Source: 2-01-FULL-45-10 sp964433975 (GTDB lineage Bacteria > Omnitrophota > Gorgyraeia > 2-01-FULL-45-10). Taken from it: a DNA stretch of 10,405 bases. A program made the translations under genes and the position numbers. Of the stretch, positions 5,810 to 10,405 are shown in pieces; position 1 is the first letter of the stretch, and the number at the start of each line of letters is the position of its first letter. The notes beneath the pieces are model-generated. The model saw only the letters and a program-made list of their open reading frames with translations. It searched no databases and was not told the origin of the DNA. The stretch spans positions 1-10,405 of the forward strand of contig CAYSSS010000053.1 of the NCBI GenBank assembly GCA_964433975.1, read 5' to 3'.

Positions 5810-6476
5810 GATGCTTGCTGTCCGTCTTTTCCTCTTCTACCTTTTTATCCAGGATCTTGTCGCCCTTATAGACCCAAACCTTTATTCCTATGAGGCCGAA
5901 TTTGGTCAACGCCTCCGTAAACCCGTAGTCTATCTCAGCCCTCAGGGTCTGCGCGGGGATCGATCCGACGCGGTAGCTCTCGCGCCGCGCTATCTCTGAA
6001 CCGCCCAACCGTCCGCCGCAAATGATCTTGGCCCCCTTAGCTCCGGAGTCAAGCGCATTTTGTATCGCCTTCTTCATCGCTCTGCGGTGAGGAATGCGCT
6101 TCTCAAGCTGCATCGCTATATTCTCAGCCACAAGCTGCGCATCCATGTTGGGGTTCTTTATCTCTTTTATATCTATGATAACATCTCTTCCCGCTATCGC
6201 CTGGACTTCCTCTTTGAGCTTTTCGATCTCGGCGCCACGGCGGCCTATTATGATACCCGGCCTTGCGGTAAATATCAGCACCCGTATCTTCTCACTCGCC
6301 CTCTCGATCTCTATCTTCGACACTGCCGCTGAGGCGAGGGCTTTCTTTATATGCTTCTTGATCTTTATATCTTCAAGCAGCAGTTTTGGAAAATCGTACC
6401 TGTTGGCATACCATCTGGACTTCCAATCATATATGTATCCGACTCTGAATCCGTAAGGGTGTACTTTTTGACCCAT
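5802..6476 (-). CDS. rpsC: 30S ribosomal protein S3 (uS3)
   Basis: The 224-residue product starts MGQKVHPYGFRVG, followed by WKSRWYANRYDFPKLL. A type-II KH domain carries IGRRG at about 77-81, the RNA-contacting loop. The C-terminal half holds IPHRRAMKKAI, GAKGAKIICGGRLGGSEIARRE and IKVWVYKGD. S3 is at the mRNA entry site of the 30S head with S4 and S5, where it helps unwind mRNA. The ATG has GAGG five bases upstream. The last codons (QL and the TAA) fall within a 7-bp-period AGCTTTAA-like repeat, so the natural C-terminus may have been altered by that element. Confidence 0.97.
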   Translation of the reverse strand: MGQKVHPYGFRVGYIYDWKSRWYANRYDFPKLLLEDIKIKKHIKKALASAAVSKIEIERASEKIRVLIFTARPGIIIGRRGAEIEKLKEEVQAIAGRDVIIDIKEIKNPNMDAQLVAENIAMQLEKRIPHRRAMKKAIQNALDSGAKGAKIICGGRLGGSEIARRESYRVGSIPAQTLRAEIDYGFTEALTKFGLIGIKVWVYKGDKILDKKVEEEKTDSKHQL

Positions 6477-6490
6477 TATATCCTCTTATT

Positions 6491-6532
6491 CTTCTACAGG
6501 CTCAGAATACACCCTGAGCTTTTGCCGAAGGG
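6491..6532. repeat. Inverted pair of TTCG...CTCA palindromes between rplV and rpsC
   Basis: The right unit (6512-6532) begins CCCTGAGC, ends GCCGAAGGG and abuts the rplV TAA with no gap. The left unit CTTCTACAGGCTCAG (6491-6505) is a degraded inverted copy, one substitution from CTTCGACAGGCTCAG. Together they fill most of the 56-nt rplV-rpsC spacer, leaving just the rpsC ribosome-binding site (GAGG) outside. Confidence 0.82.
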
Positions 6533-6985
6533 TTATTTTTTGTGCGTCTTAGGCTTCTTAACTTCCTTCTTCGCGGAAGCATGAGCCTCTGTTTTTTTAA
6601 TTTTCGGTAATTCCTTGGCTTTATTTTCGGATGATACAGGAGCTGCCGCTTTGATCACGTCGAGCTCTACCGTCAAATGGCTTGTGTGCTTGTGTATCAT
6701 GCTCGCCCTGCCCATTGACGCGGCCCTGAACCTCTTAAGCATCGGGCCGGGATCCGCTACCATCTTCGATATGTACAATGTAGAGGTATCTATGCCGCGC
6801 TCTTTAACCTTCGCGTTGGCTATGGCTGACTTTAATAGGTCTATGCCGTAGCCCGACGCTTTCTTCTTGACCGCCCCAAGTATGGCTATAGCCTCCTCGG
6901 CCGGCTTTCCTTTAACCAGGGGTATTATCAGCCTGAACTTCCTCGGGGATAACCTCGTATATCTTAATATTGCTTTCGATACCAT
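6533..6985 (-). CDS. rplV: 50S ribosomal protein L22 (uL22), with C-terminal tail
   Basis: Residues 1-111 form a normal L22: KAILRYTRLSPRKFRLI, VKGKPAEEAIAIL, then the tunnel-lining hairpin KRFRAASMGRASMIHKHTSHLTVEL at about 84-108. The E. coli protein ends about there (110 residues). Here a further 39 residues of low-complexity Lys/Ala/Glu sequence follow and end KKPKTHKK. This tail is probably disordered and lies on the ribosome surface or contacts rRNA. The ATG lies five bases after the rpsS stop; the nearest GGGAG is about 14 nt away within rpsS, so coupling is likely. The TAA stop directly abuts a palindrome. Confidence 0.96.
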   Translation of the reverse strand: MVSKAILRYTRLSPRKFRLIIPLVKGKPAEEAIAILGAVKKKASGYGIDLLKSAIANAKVKERGIDTSTLYISKMVADPGPMLKRFRAASMGRASMIHKHTSHLTVELDVIKAAAPVSSENKAKELPKIKKTEAHASAKKEVKKPKTHKK

Positions 6986-6990
6986 AATTT

Positions 6991-7275
6991 TTACGTTAGC
7001 TCCCTTGATACTTCAGTTGCGGCTCCGTGCCTTTTGAAGGTCCTGGTGGGTGAGAATTCGCCGACCTTATGCCCTACCATATTCTCCGTCACATAGACCG
7101 GGATGAATTTCCTGCCGTTGTGTACCGACAACGTTACGCCTACAAAGTCCGGCGTTATAATCGATCTTCTCGCCCAGGTCTTTATAGGTTTCTTATCTCC
7201 CGCCATCGTAGACTTCTGCACCTTCATAAGAAGCTTCTCATCTACAAAAGGGCCCTTTTTGGTGGATCTTGACAT
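6991..7275 (-). CDS. rpsS: 30S ribosomal protein S19 (uS19)
   Basis: The 94-residue product is a standard S19: MSRSTKKGPFVDEKLL at the start, KTWARRSIITPDFVG in the middle, and GRKFIPVYVTENMVGHKVGEFSPTRTFKRHG toward the end. S19 forms a complex with S13 in the 30S head and takes part in intersubunit bridges. The start is clear, with GAGGAG six bases upstream that abuts a perfect hairpin, unlike the other ribosome-binding sites in the window. The TAA stop is followed after five bases by the rplV ATG. Confidence 0.97.
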   Translation of the reverse strand: MSRSTKKGPFVDEKLLMKVQKSTMAGDKKPIKTWARRSIITPDFVGVTLSVHNGRKFIPVYVTENMVGHKVGEFSPTRTFKRHGAATEVSRELT

Positions 7276-7285
7276 TGCCTTCTCC

Positions 7286-7308
7286 TCAAATTTACGAAGT
7301 AAATTTGA
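7286..7308 (-). promoter_or_regulatory. Perfect 10-bp hairpin abutting the rpsS ribosome-binding site
   Basis: TCAAATTTAC and GTAAATTTGA are perfect inverted arms separated by three bases. In the mRNA the second arm ends in UUUGA and runs straight into GGAG, so the stem covers the first bases of the rpsS Shine-Dalgarno GAGGAG (6 nt before the ATG). It also shares two bases with the preceding extended hairpin, so the two structures are adjacent or in competition. A translation role is an inference from position only. Confidence 0.65.
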
Positions 7309-7345
7309 TCCTGAGGCTGCGACAAACCGGAGCAGCCGAAGGATC
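7307..7345. repeat. Extended CCTGAG...CGAAGG hairpin after rplB
   Basis: Two 14-nt arms, GATCCTGAGGCTGC (7307-7320) and GCAGCCGAAGGATC (7332-7345), form a stem of 6 bp, a symmetric GA/GA mismatch (TC/TC in the transcript), then 6 more bp, with an 11-nt loop. The CCTGA...GAAGG pattern is shared with the palindromes after rpsJ, rplC, rplV and rplF, but the inner stem is longer. It begins two bases after the rplB stop in transcript order. Confidence 0.85.
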
Positions 7346-7347
7346 TG

Positions 7348-8169
7348 CTATTTTCTGCGTTTAACTATATATTTGCTCGAATGTTTCTTATGATGCCGCG
7401 TCTTCAGCCCCTTGGCATACTGGCCCCATGGGCTTCTTGGCTGTCCACCCGACGCCTTGCCTTCGCCGCCGCCCATCGGATGGTCAACCGGGTTCTTGAC
7501 GATTCCTCTCGAATACGGGCGCTTGCCCATCCATCTCGAACGCCCTGCCTTGCCTATCGATATCGACTCGTGATCAATATTCCCAACCTGTCCGATAGTG
7601 GCGTAGCAATCTATCCCTATCAATCTTATTTCGCCGGACGGCAGCTTTACATGCGCGTAGTCGCCCTCTTTAGCCATTATCAGGCATGAATTGCCGGCTG
7701 AGCGCGCGATCCTCGCTCCGGAACCTTTTTTAAACTCCACGTTGTGTATGGGAATACCGGCAGGAATGGTATCGAGCGGCGCGGCATTACCCACCTTTAT
7801 CTCAGCCGTCCTGCCCGACACGACTTCATCGTTAACGTTCAATCCTACAGGAGCTACTATATATCTCTTCTCGCCGTCATTATACTGTAAGAGTGCCAAT
7901 CTCGCGGATCTATTTGGATCATACTCTATCGCGGCTACCTTTGCCGGTATATCGAGCTTATCGCGCTTGAAATCTATGATCCTGAGCATCCTCTTGTGCC
8001 CGCCGCCTCTGTGTCTGGAGGTTATCCTGCCATTGGAATTTCTGCCGCCCGATTTCTTTAATGGCATCAAAAGGCTCTTCTCGGGAGTGCTCTTCGTGAT
8101 CTCGCTGAAATCCGAAAGCGACTTCCATCTTGATCCGGGTGTCGTTGGTTTATATTTTTTTATTCCCAT
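7348..8169 (-). CDS. rplB: 50S ribosomal protein L2 (uL2)
   Basis: At 273 residues this equals the standard L2 length. It starts MGIKKYKPTTPGSRWKS and contains GGRNSNGRITSRHRGGGHKR, the RNA-binding N-terminal motif, then the SH3-like middle and the KNPVDHPMGGGEG loop (Asp-His at about 229-230). The His in this loop corresponds to E. coli His229, known to be important for peptidyl-transferase activity; the second His of DHPH is Met here, a common variant. L2 binds 23S rRNA and helps subunit joining. The ATG has AAGGAAG nine bases upstream. The TAG stop is two bases from an extended hairpin. Confidence 0.98.
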   Translation of the reverse strand: MGIKKYKPTTPGSRWKSLSDFSEITKSTPEKSLLMPLKKSGGRNSNGRITSRHRGGGHKRMLRIIDFKRDKLDIPAKVAAIEYDPNRSARLALLQYNDGEKRYIVAPVGLNVNDEVVSGRTAEIKVGNAAPLDTIPAGIPIHNVEFKKGSGARIARSAGNSCLIMAKEGDYAHVKLPSGEIRLIGIDCYATIGQVGNIDHESISIGKAGRSRWMGKRPYSRGIVKNPVDHPMGGGEGKASGGQPRSPWGQYAKGLKTRHHKKHSSKYIVKRRK

Positions 8170-8186
8170 CTAATTTTTCTTCCTTT

Positions 8187-8210
8187 AACTATGAACCGTC
8201 AACTAACTAG
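8187..8210. repeat. Heptad-phased array at the rplW stop
   Basis: Three consecutive 7-mers AACTATG, AACCGTC, AACTAAC occupy 8187-8207, each beginning AAC, and end exactly at the rplW stop codon (8207-8209 on the plus strand). They make up most of the 37-nt rplW-rplB spacer. No inverted partner is present. Three degenerate units could arise by chance, but a second, longer 7-bp-period array occurs at rpsC-rplP in this window. Confidence 0.5.
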
Positions 8211-8485
8211 ACTACGTCTATTTTATTTCCTTCTTTTAAGGTAACTACCGCCTTCTTCCATCCGGAAGTCATACCCACGGCGTAACGGACCCTCTTGGGC
8301 TTACCTTTGACATTGATCGTGTTTACCTTGTCGACTTTAACCTTGTATATATTCTCTACCGCATTGCGTATCTCGACCTTATTGGCCTTGGTGTCTACCC
8401 AGAAGAGGTACTTGGCAAACGGCATCATGTCTGCGCCCTTCTCGGTCCTCAGCAATCCTTTTACTATGTCATGTGCGTTCTTCAT
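8207..8485 (-). CDS. rplW: 50S ribosomal protein L23 (uL23)
   Basis: The 92-residue product shows the L23 pattern: RTEKGADM early, then YLFWVDTKANKVEIRNAVENIYKVKVDKVNTINVKGKPKR, and the closing WKKAVVTLKEGNKIDVV. L23 lies at the exit of the peptide tunnel and is the docking point for trigger factor and SRP. The start ATG has a GAGG seven bases upstream and follows the rplD stop by 12 nt. It is slightly shorter than the 100-residue E. coli protein, lacking its last few residues. The TAG stop coincides with the edge of a 7-bp-period array in the spacer to rplB. Confidence 0.96.
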   Translation of the reverse strand: MKNAHDIVKGLLRTEKGADMMPFAKYLFWVDTKANKVEIRNAVENIYKVKVDKVNTINVKGKPKRVRYAVGMTSGWKKAVVTLKEGNKIDVV

Positions 8486-8497
8486 ATTGCTTCCTCG

Positions 8498-9193
8498 TTA
8501 ATCCTTCAGCCTTTCGGGCATCTTCTCCAGGGCGGCCTTCGACATTATAACGGTGTCCGAGACCATTACATCCTTTGTGTTGAAGTCTCTATAATTTTTA
8601 ATAGTTACGTTCTCTATGTTCCTGGAAACCCTCTTTATCTTATCGTCAACCGCCTCGATCACGAAGAGGCTCTTGCCCTCCAGCTTCAGCGCGTCGACTA
8701 TCGCCTGAAAATGCTTGGTCTTTAATTCGGTCAGGTCGATTGAATCTATCCCTATCCACTTATCGTCTACGATCTTTGAATTCAGGCTCGATATCATGGC
8801 CAGCTTCTTAACCTTCTTCGGTATATCGTAATGGAAGTCTCTCGGGTGCGGTCCGAATACTATTCCGCCGTGCCTCCATAGCGGTGAGCGGGTGGAGCCT
8901 GCGCGGGCTCTTCCTGTACCCTTCTGTTTATACGGCTTCTTACCTCCGCCCGAAACATTGGCTCTGGTCTTAGTGGAAGCCGTACCGCGACGCTGGTTGG
9001 CGTTATACATCATAAGGAACTGATATATTACTCCCTTATTGACAACGCCTGTGAAGAGCTCCTTGTCGAGTTCGAACTTTCCCACAACCTTACCCTTGGA
9101 ATTATACATGGGCAGAGCGCCTGTGAACTTCTTCTCTACCTTCTTCGGTACCGTCTTCGCTACTACTGCCTTCTTATTCTTCTTCGTAGTCAT
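8498..9193 (-). CDS. rplD: 50S ribosomal protein L4 (uL4)
   Basis: The 231-residue protein carries L4 hallmarks: VIYQFLMMYNANQRRGTASTKTRANVSGGGKKPYKQKGTGRARAGSTRSPLWRHGG in shorthand, residues about 55-110, which is the extended loop that reaches the polypeptide exit tunnel, followed by GPHPRDFHYDIPKKVKK. The ATG at 9191-9193 was chosen because the frame further upstream is repeat sequence (ILSLPKD) and the overlapping end of rplC. An unusual basic leader of about 25 residues (TTKKNKKAVVAKTVPKK) precedes the normal start of the domain. The ribosome-binding site is weak (AAGAGA just before the ATG). L4 represses its own operon in E. coli by acting on the S10 leader; no such leader is present just before rpsJ here. 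Confidence 0.97.
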   Translation of the reverse strand: MTTKKNKKAVVAKTVPKKVEKKFTGALPMYNSKGKVVGKFELDKELFTGVVNKGVIYQFLMMYNANQRRGTASTKTRANVSGGGKKPYKQKGTGRARAGSTRSPLWRHGGIVFGPHPRDFHYDIPKKVKKLAMISSLNSKIVDDKWIGIDSIDLTELKTKHFQAIVDALKLEGKSLFVIEAVDDKIKRVSRNIENVTIKNYRDFNTKDVMVSDTVIMSKAALEKMPERLKD

Positions 9194-9213
9194 TCTCTTG
9201 TTCCGATTTCTAT

Positions 9214-9258
9214 CCTTCGGCAAGCTCAGGATAAAGCCCTGAGCTTTTGTCGAAGGGC
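9214..9258. repeat. Inverted pair of TTCG...CTCA palindromes between rplC and rplD
   Basis: This is the clearest copy of the element. The left unit CCTTCGGCAAGCTCAGG (9214-9230) and the right unit (9236-9258) are inverted with respect to each other across a short AT-rich gap. The right unit has outer stem GCCCT/AGGGC and the inner strings GAGC and GTCGA. Its last base is the first base of the rplC stop codon read on the plus strand (9258-9260). The pair fills most of the 64-nt spacer. Similar palindromes with the core TTCGACAAGCTCA recur between genes in many bacterial genomes, from general knowledge, and I know no established function. Confidence 0.88.
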
Positions 9259-9977
9259 TATTTTTTGGGCGCCGCTTTAGCTGCCTGAGCCGGTCCTTTA
9301 GCGCCCTTCTTGAGCTTCTGCACAACCACTTTATGTTTAATGTAACCCTTCGGCATCTTCCTCGCTTCTTTCAGCATTACATAACCGTTCTTATGTCCCG
9401 GCACAGCGCCCTTGACGACAATAAGATTATTCTCCTTGTCGACTTTCATGACTTCCAGGTTCTGTGTGGTTATCCTTGCGTTACCCATATGGCCTGGCAT
9501 ATGATGCCCTTTGGTCACCCTGCCAAGACGCGCCCCTGACTGTATCGAACCGATCGCGCGCTTGAACATCGAGCCGTGGCCTCCGGGGCCGCCCTTCCAG
9601 CCCCACCTCTTCATGCCGCCCTGAAATCCTTTGCCTATCGAGGTACCTACCGCATCGACGAAATCGCCTTTCGCAAAAAGATCCGCTTCTATTTTTTGTC
9701 CAACCTTGTAATTAGAGATGTCGCCTACCTTCAGCTCTCTTACGAGCCTAAGCGCGTTCACGCCGGCCTTCTTGAAACGCGCGGCGTCCACTTTTTTTAC
9801 AAGCCTTGCCTGTTTCTCGTCGAAGCCTACCTGTATCGCGTTGTAGCCGTCCGTCTCTTTGGTCTTGACCTGAACGATGTAACACGGTCCGGCCTCGATC
9901 ATGGTAACGGGCACCACCCTGCCGTTCTCGTCAAAGAGATGGGTCATTCCTATCTTCTTGCCTAGTATTCCTACCAT
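9258..9977 (-). CDS. rplC: 50S ribosomal protein L3 (uL3)
   Basis: The 239-residue product begins MVGILGKKIGMTHLF, the conserved L3 N-terminus, so this ATG is chosen over upstream in-frame ATGs that would add up to 19 residues derived from the spacer repeat. The Gly/Lys-rich extension that reaches toward the peptidyl-transferase centre is visible at about 115-165 (GKGFQGGMKRWGWKGG, GHGSMFKRAIGSIQ, GHHMPGHMGN). L3 is an early-assembling 23S rRNA binder. It is longer than the roughly 209-residue E. coli protein, partly through a Lys/Ala tail (KKGAKGPAQAAKAAPKK). The ribosome-binding site is not strong: AAAGGTGG is about 13 nt upstream, with AGAAAG closer. The TAG stop touches a palindrome. Confidence 0.97.
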   Translation of the reverse strand: MVGILGKKIGMTHLFDENGRVVPVTMIEAGPCYIVQVKTKETDGYNAIQVGFDEKQARLVKKVDAARFKKAGVNALRLVRELKVGDISNYKVGQKIEADLFAKGDFVDAVGTSIGKGFQGGMKRWGWKGGPGGHGSMFKRAIGSIQSGARLGRVTKGHHMPGHMGNARITTQNLEVMKVDKENNLIVVKGAVPGHKNGYVMLKEARKMPKGYIKHKVVVQKLKKGAKGPAQAAKAAPKK

Positions 9978-9998
9978 TTTACTTTCTGAGCCACCTTT

Positions 9999-10042
9999 CA
10001 TTCGACAGCTCAGGAATGATCCTGAAACTGTCAAAGGATCAT
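9999..10042. repeat. Inverted pair of TTCG...CTCA palindromes at the rpsJ stop
   Basis: The rpsJ-rplC spacer is 61 nt and mostly repeat. The right unit is a hairpin with an 8-bp perfect stem, ATGATCCT (10016-10023) against AGGATCAT (10035-10042), around an 11-nt loop. The rpsJ TGA stop (10039-10041) is inside its outer stem. The left unit (about 9999-10015) reads CATTCGACAGCTCAGGA, which resembles CCTTCGACAAGCTCAGGA, the reverse complement of the canonical right unit. The two units are therefore head to head. This is the most diverged of the four paired copies, because its loop has lost the GC of GAGC. Confidence 0.75.
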
Positions 10043-10350
10043 TTAATCTCTACGTATACGCCCGCAGGCAGATCAAGTTTTTTCAGCGCGTCGATAGTCT
10101 TCGAGGTCGGGTTCACTATATCAAGTATCCTCTTATGGGTCTTGATCTGGAACTGCTCTCTCGACTTCTTATCGACATGCGGAGACCGTAGAACCGTGAA
10201 TATTTCGCGCCTCGTAGGAAGCGGGATCGGTCCTGCGACCATAGCGCCGGTGCGCTTAGCGGTCTCGACTATCTCCTCTGCAGACAGGTCCAATAGCCTG
10301 TGGTCATAGGCCATCAATTTTATTCTTATCTTCTGTTGTTGTGCCATCAT
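10039..10350 (-). CDS. rpsJ: 30S ribosomal protein S10 (uS10)
   Basis: This 103-residue protein matches S10 over its full usual length. Hallmarks are KIRIKLMAYDHRLLD near the N-terminus, EIVETAKRTGA, GPIPLPTRREIFTVLRSPHV (residues about 41-60) and KTHKRILDIVNPTSKTIDAL. S10 sits in the 30S head with S3 and S14, and in other bacteria also acts with NusB in transcription antitermination. Two ATG codons follow each other. The first (10348-10350) leaves one base after the tuf stop; the second would remove one Met. Only a weak GAG in the end of tuf can serve as ribosome-binding site, so translation is probably coupled to tuf. The TGA stop lies inside the stem of a palindrome (10016-10042). Confidence 0.97.
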   Translation of the reverse strand: MMAQQQKIRIKLMAYDHRLLDLSAEEIVETAKRTGAMVAGPIPLPTRREIFTVLRSPHVDKKSREQFQIKTHKRILDIVNPTSKTIDALKKLDLPAGVYVEIK

Positions 10351-10351
10351 T

Positions 10352-10405
10352 TTACTCGATTATCTCGGTGACAACCCCGGCGCCTACGGTGTGCCCGCCT
10401 TCACG
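10352..10405 (-). CDS. tuf: Elongation factor Tu, C-terminal end (partial)
   Basis: Only the last 17 codons and a TAA stop lie in the window; the 5' part runs off the right edge. The peptide REGGHTVGAGVVTEIIE is the very conserved end of EF-Tu domain III, the GTPase that brings aminoacyl-tRNA to the ribosome. Most EF-Tu proteins have Arg where this one has His in REGG(R/H)TVGAG. The stop codon is one base before the rpsJ start, so tuf and the S10 cluster are tightly joined, as in the str-S10 arrangement of many bacteria. The identity is secure because of the motif and the place, although the fragment is short. Confidence 0.93.
   Translation of the reverse strand, partial: REGGHTVGAGVVTEIIE

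Noticed and set aside
5744..5810. CRISPR-like repeat array
   Set aside because: The units are 7 bp, adjacent without spacers, and mirrored; there are no cas genes.
6512..6541. Hairpin followed by a T-run on the plus strand (also at 9236-9266), looking like intrinsic terminators
   Set aside because: The T-runs are the complement of Lys codons plus the stop codon of rplV and rplC. No plus-strand gene ends here, and in the direction of transcription no U-run follows the hairpins.
9194..9325. Longer L4 reading with 44 more residues at the N-terminus
   Set aside because: That stretch is translated repeat (ILSLPKD-like) and overlaps the end of rplC; the L4-like start begins at 9193.
9978..10034. 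Upstream ATG codons extending L3 by up to 19 residues
   Set aside because: The added residues come from the spacer palindromes, and the L3 family starts at MVGILGKKIGMT.

Overview
The window is a bacterial ribosomal-protein supercluster read entirely from the minus strand. In transcription order (right to left) it holds the 3' end of tuf (EF-Tu), the S10 cluster (rpsJ, rplC, rplD, rplW, rplB, rpsS, rplV, rpsC, rplP, rpmC, rpsQ), the spc cluster (rplN, rplX, rplE, rpsN, rpsH, rplF, rplR, rpsE, rplO), and the 5' half of secY. No gene is supported on the plus strand. No promoter, terminator, tRNA, rRNA or CRISPR array is evident. The tuf stop lies one base before rpsJ, so there is no room for an S10 leader between them. 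The genes are probably co-transcribed from a promoter outside the window.

The classical gene order, Shine-Dalgarno sites and protein families show a bacterium. Useful lineage hints are the missing rpmD (L30) between rpsE and rplO, a short zinc-type S14, a four-cysteine L24, and low-complexity tails on S5, L3, L4 and L22. With the repeat types seen, these would fit an uncultured lineage such as Omnitrophota/PVC relatives, but that placement is an impression and not demonstrated.

The products together build core parts of both subunits: the tunnel lining (L4, L22, L23), the peptidyl-transferase surroundings (L2, L3, L16), the 30S head (S3, S10, S14, S19), the decoding and body region (S5, S8, S17) and the 5S RNP (L5, L18). 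SecY forms the membrane channel for export.

The most unusual thing is in the spacers. Thirteen of the 21 gene junctions are tight (26 nt or less, or overlapping). All eight junctions longer than 30 nt carry a short palindrome or a 7-bp-period repeat. In at least four unrelated sequence styles these elements sit at or within a few bases of the upstream stop codon. Five of them (after rpsJ, rplC, rplB, rplV, rplF) share a TTCG...CTCA core with outer stems that differ but stay complementary. In rpsC and rplO a repeat seems to supply the last codons. This looks like repeated colonisation of stop codons in an essential operon by small non-coding elements.
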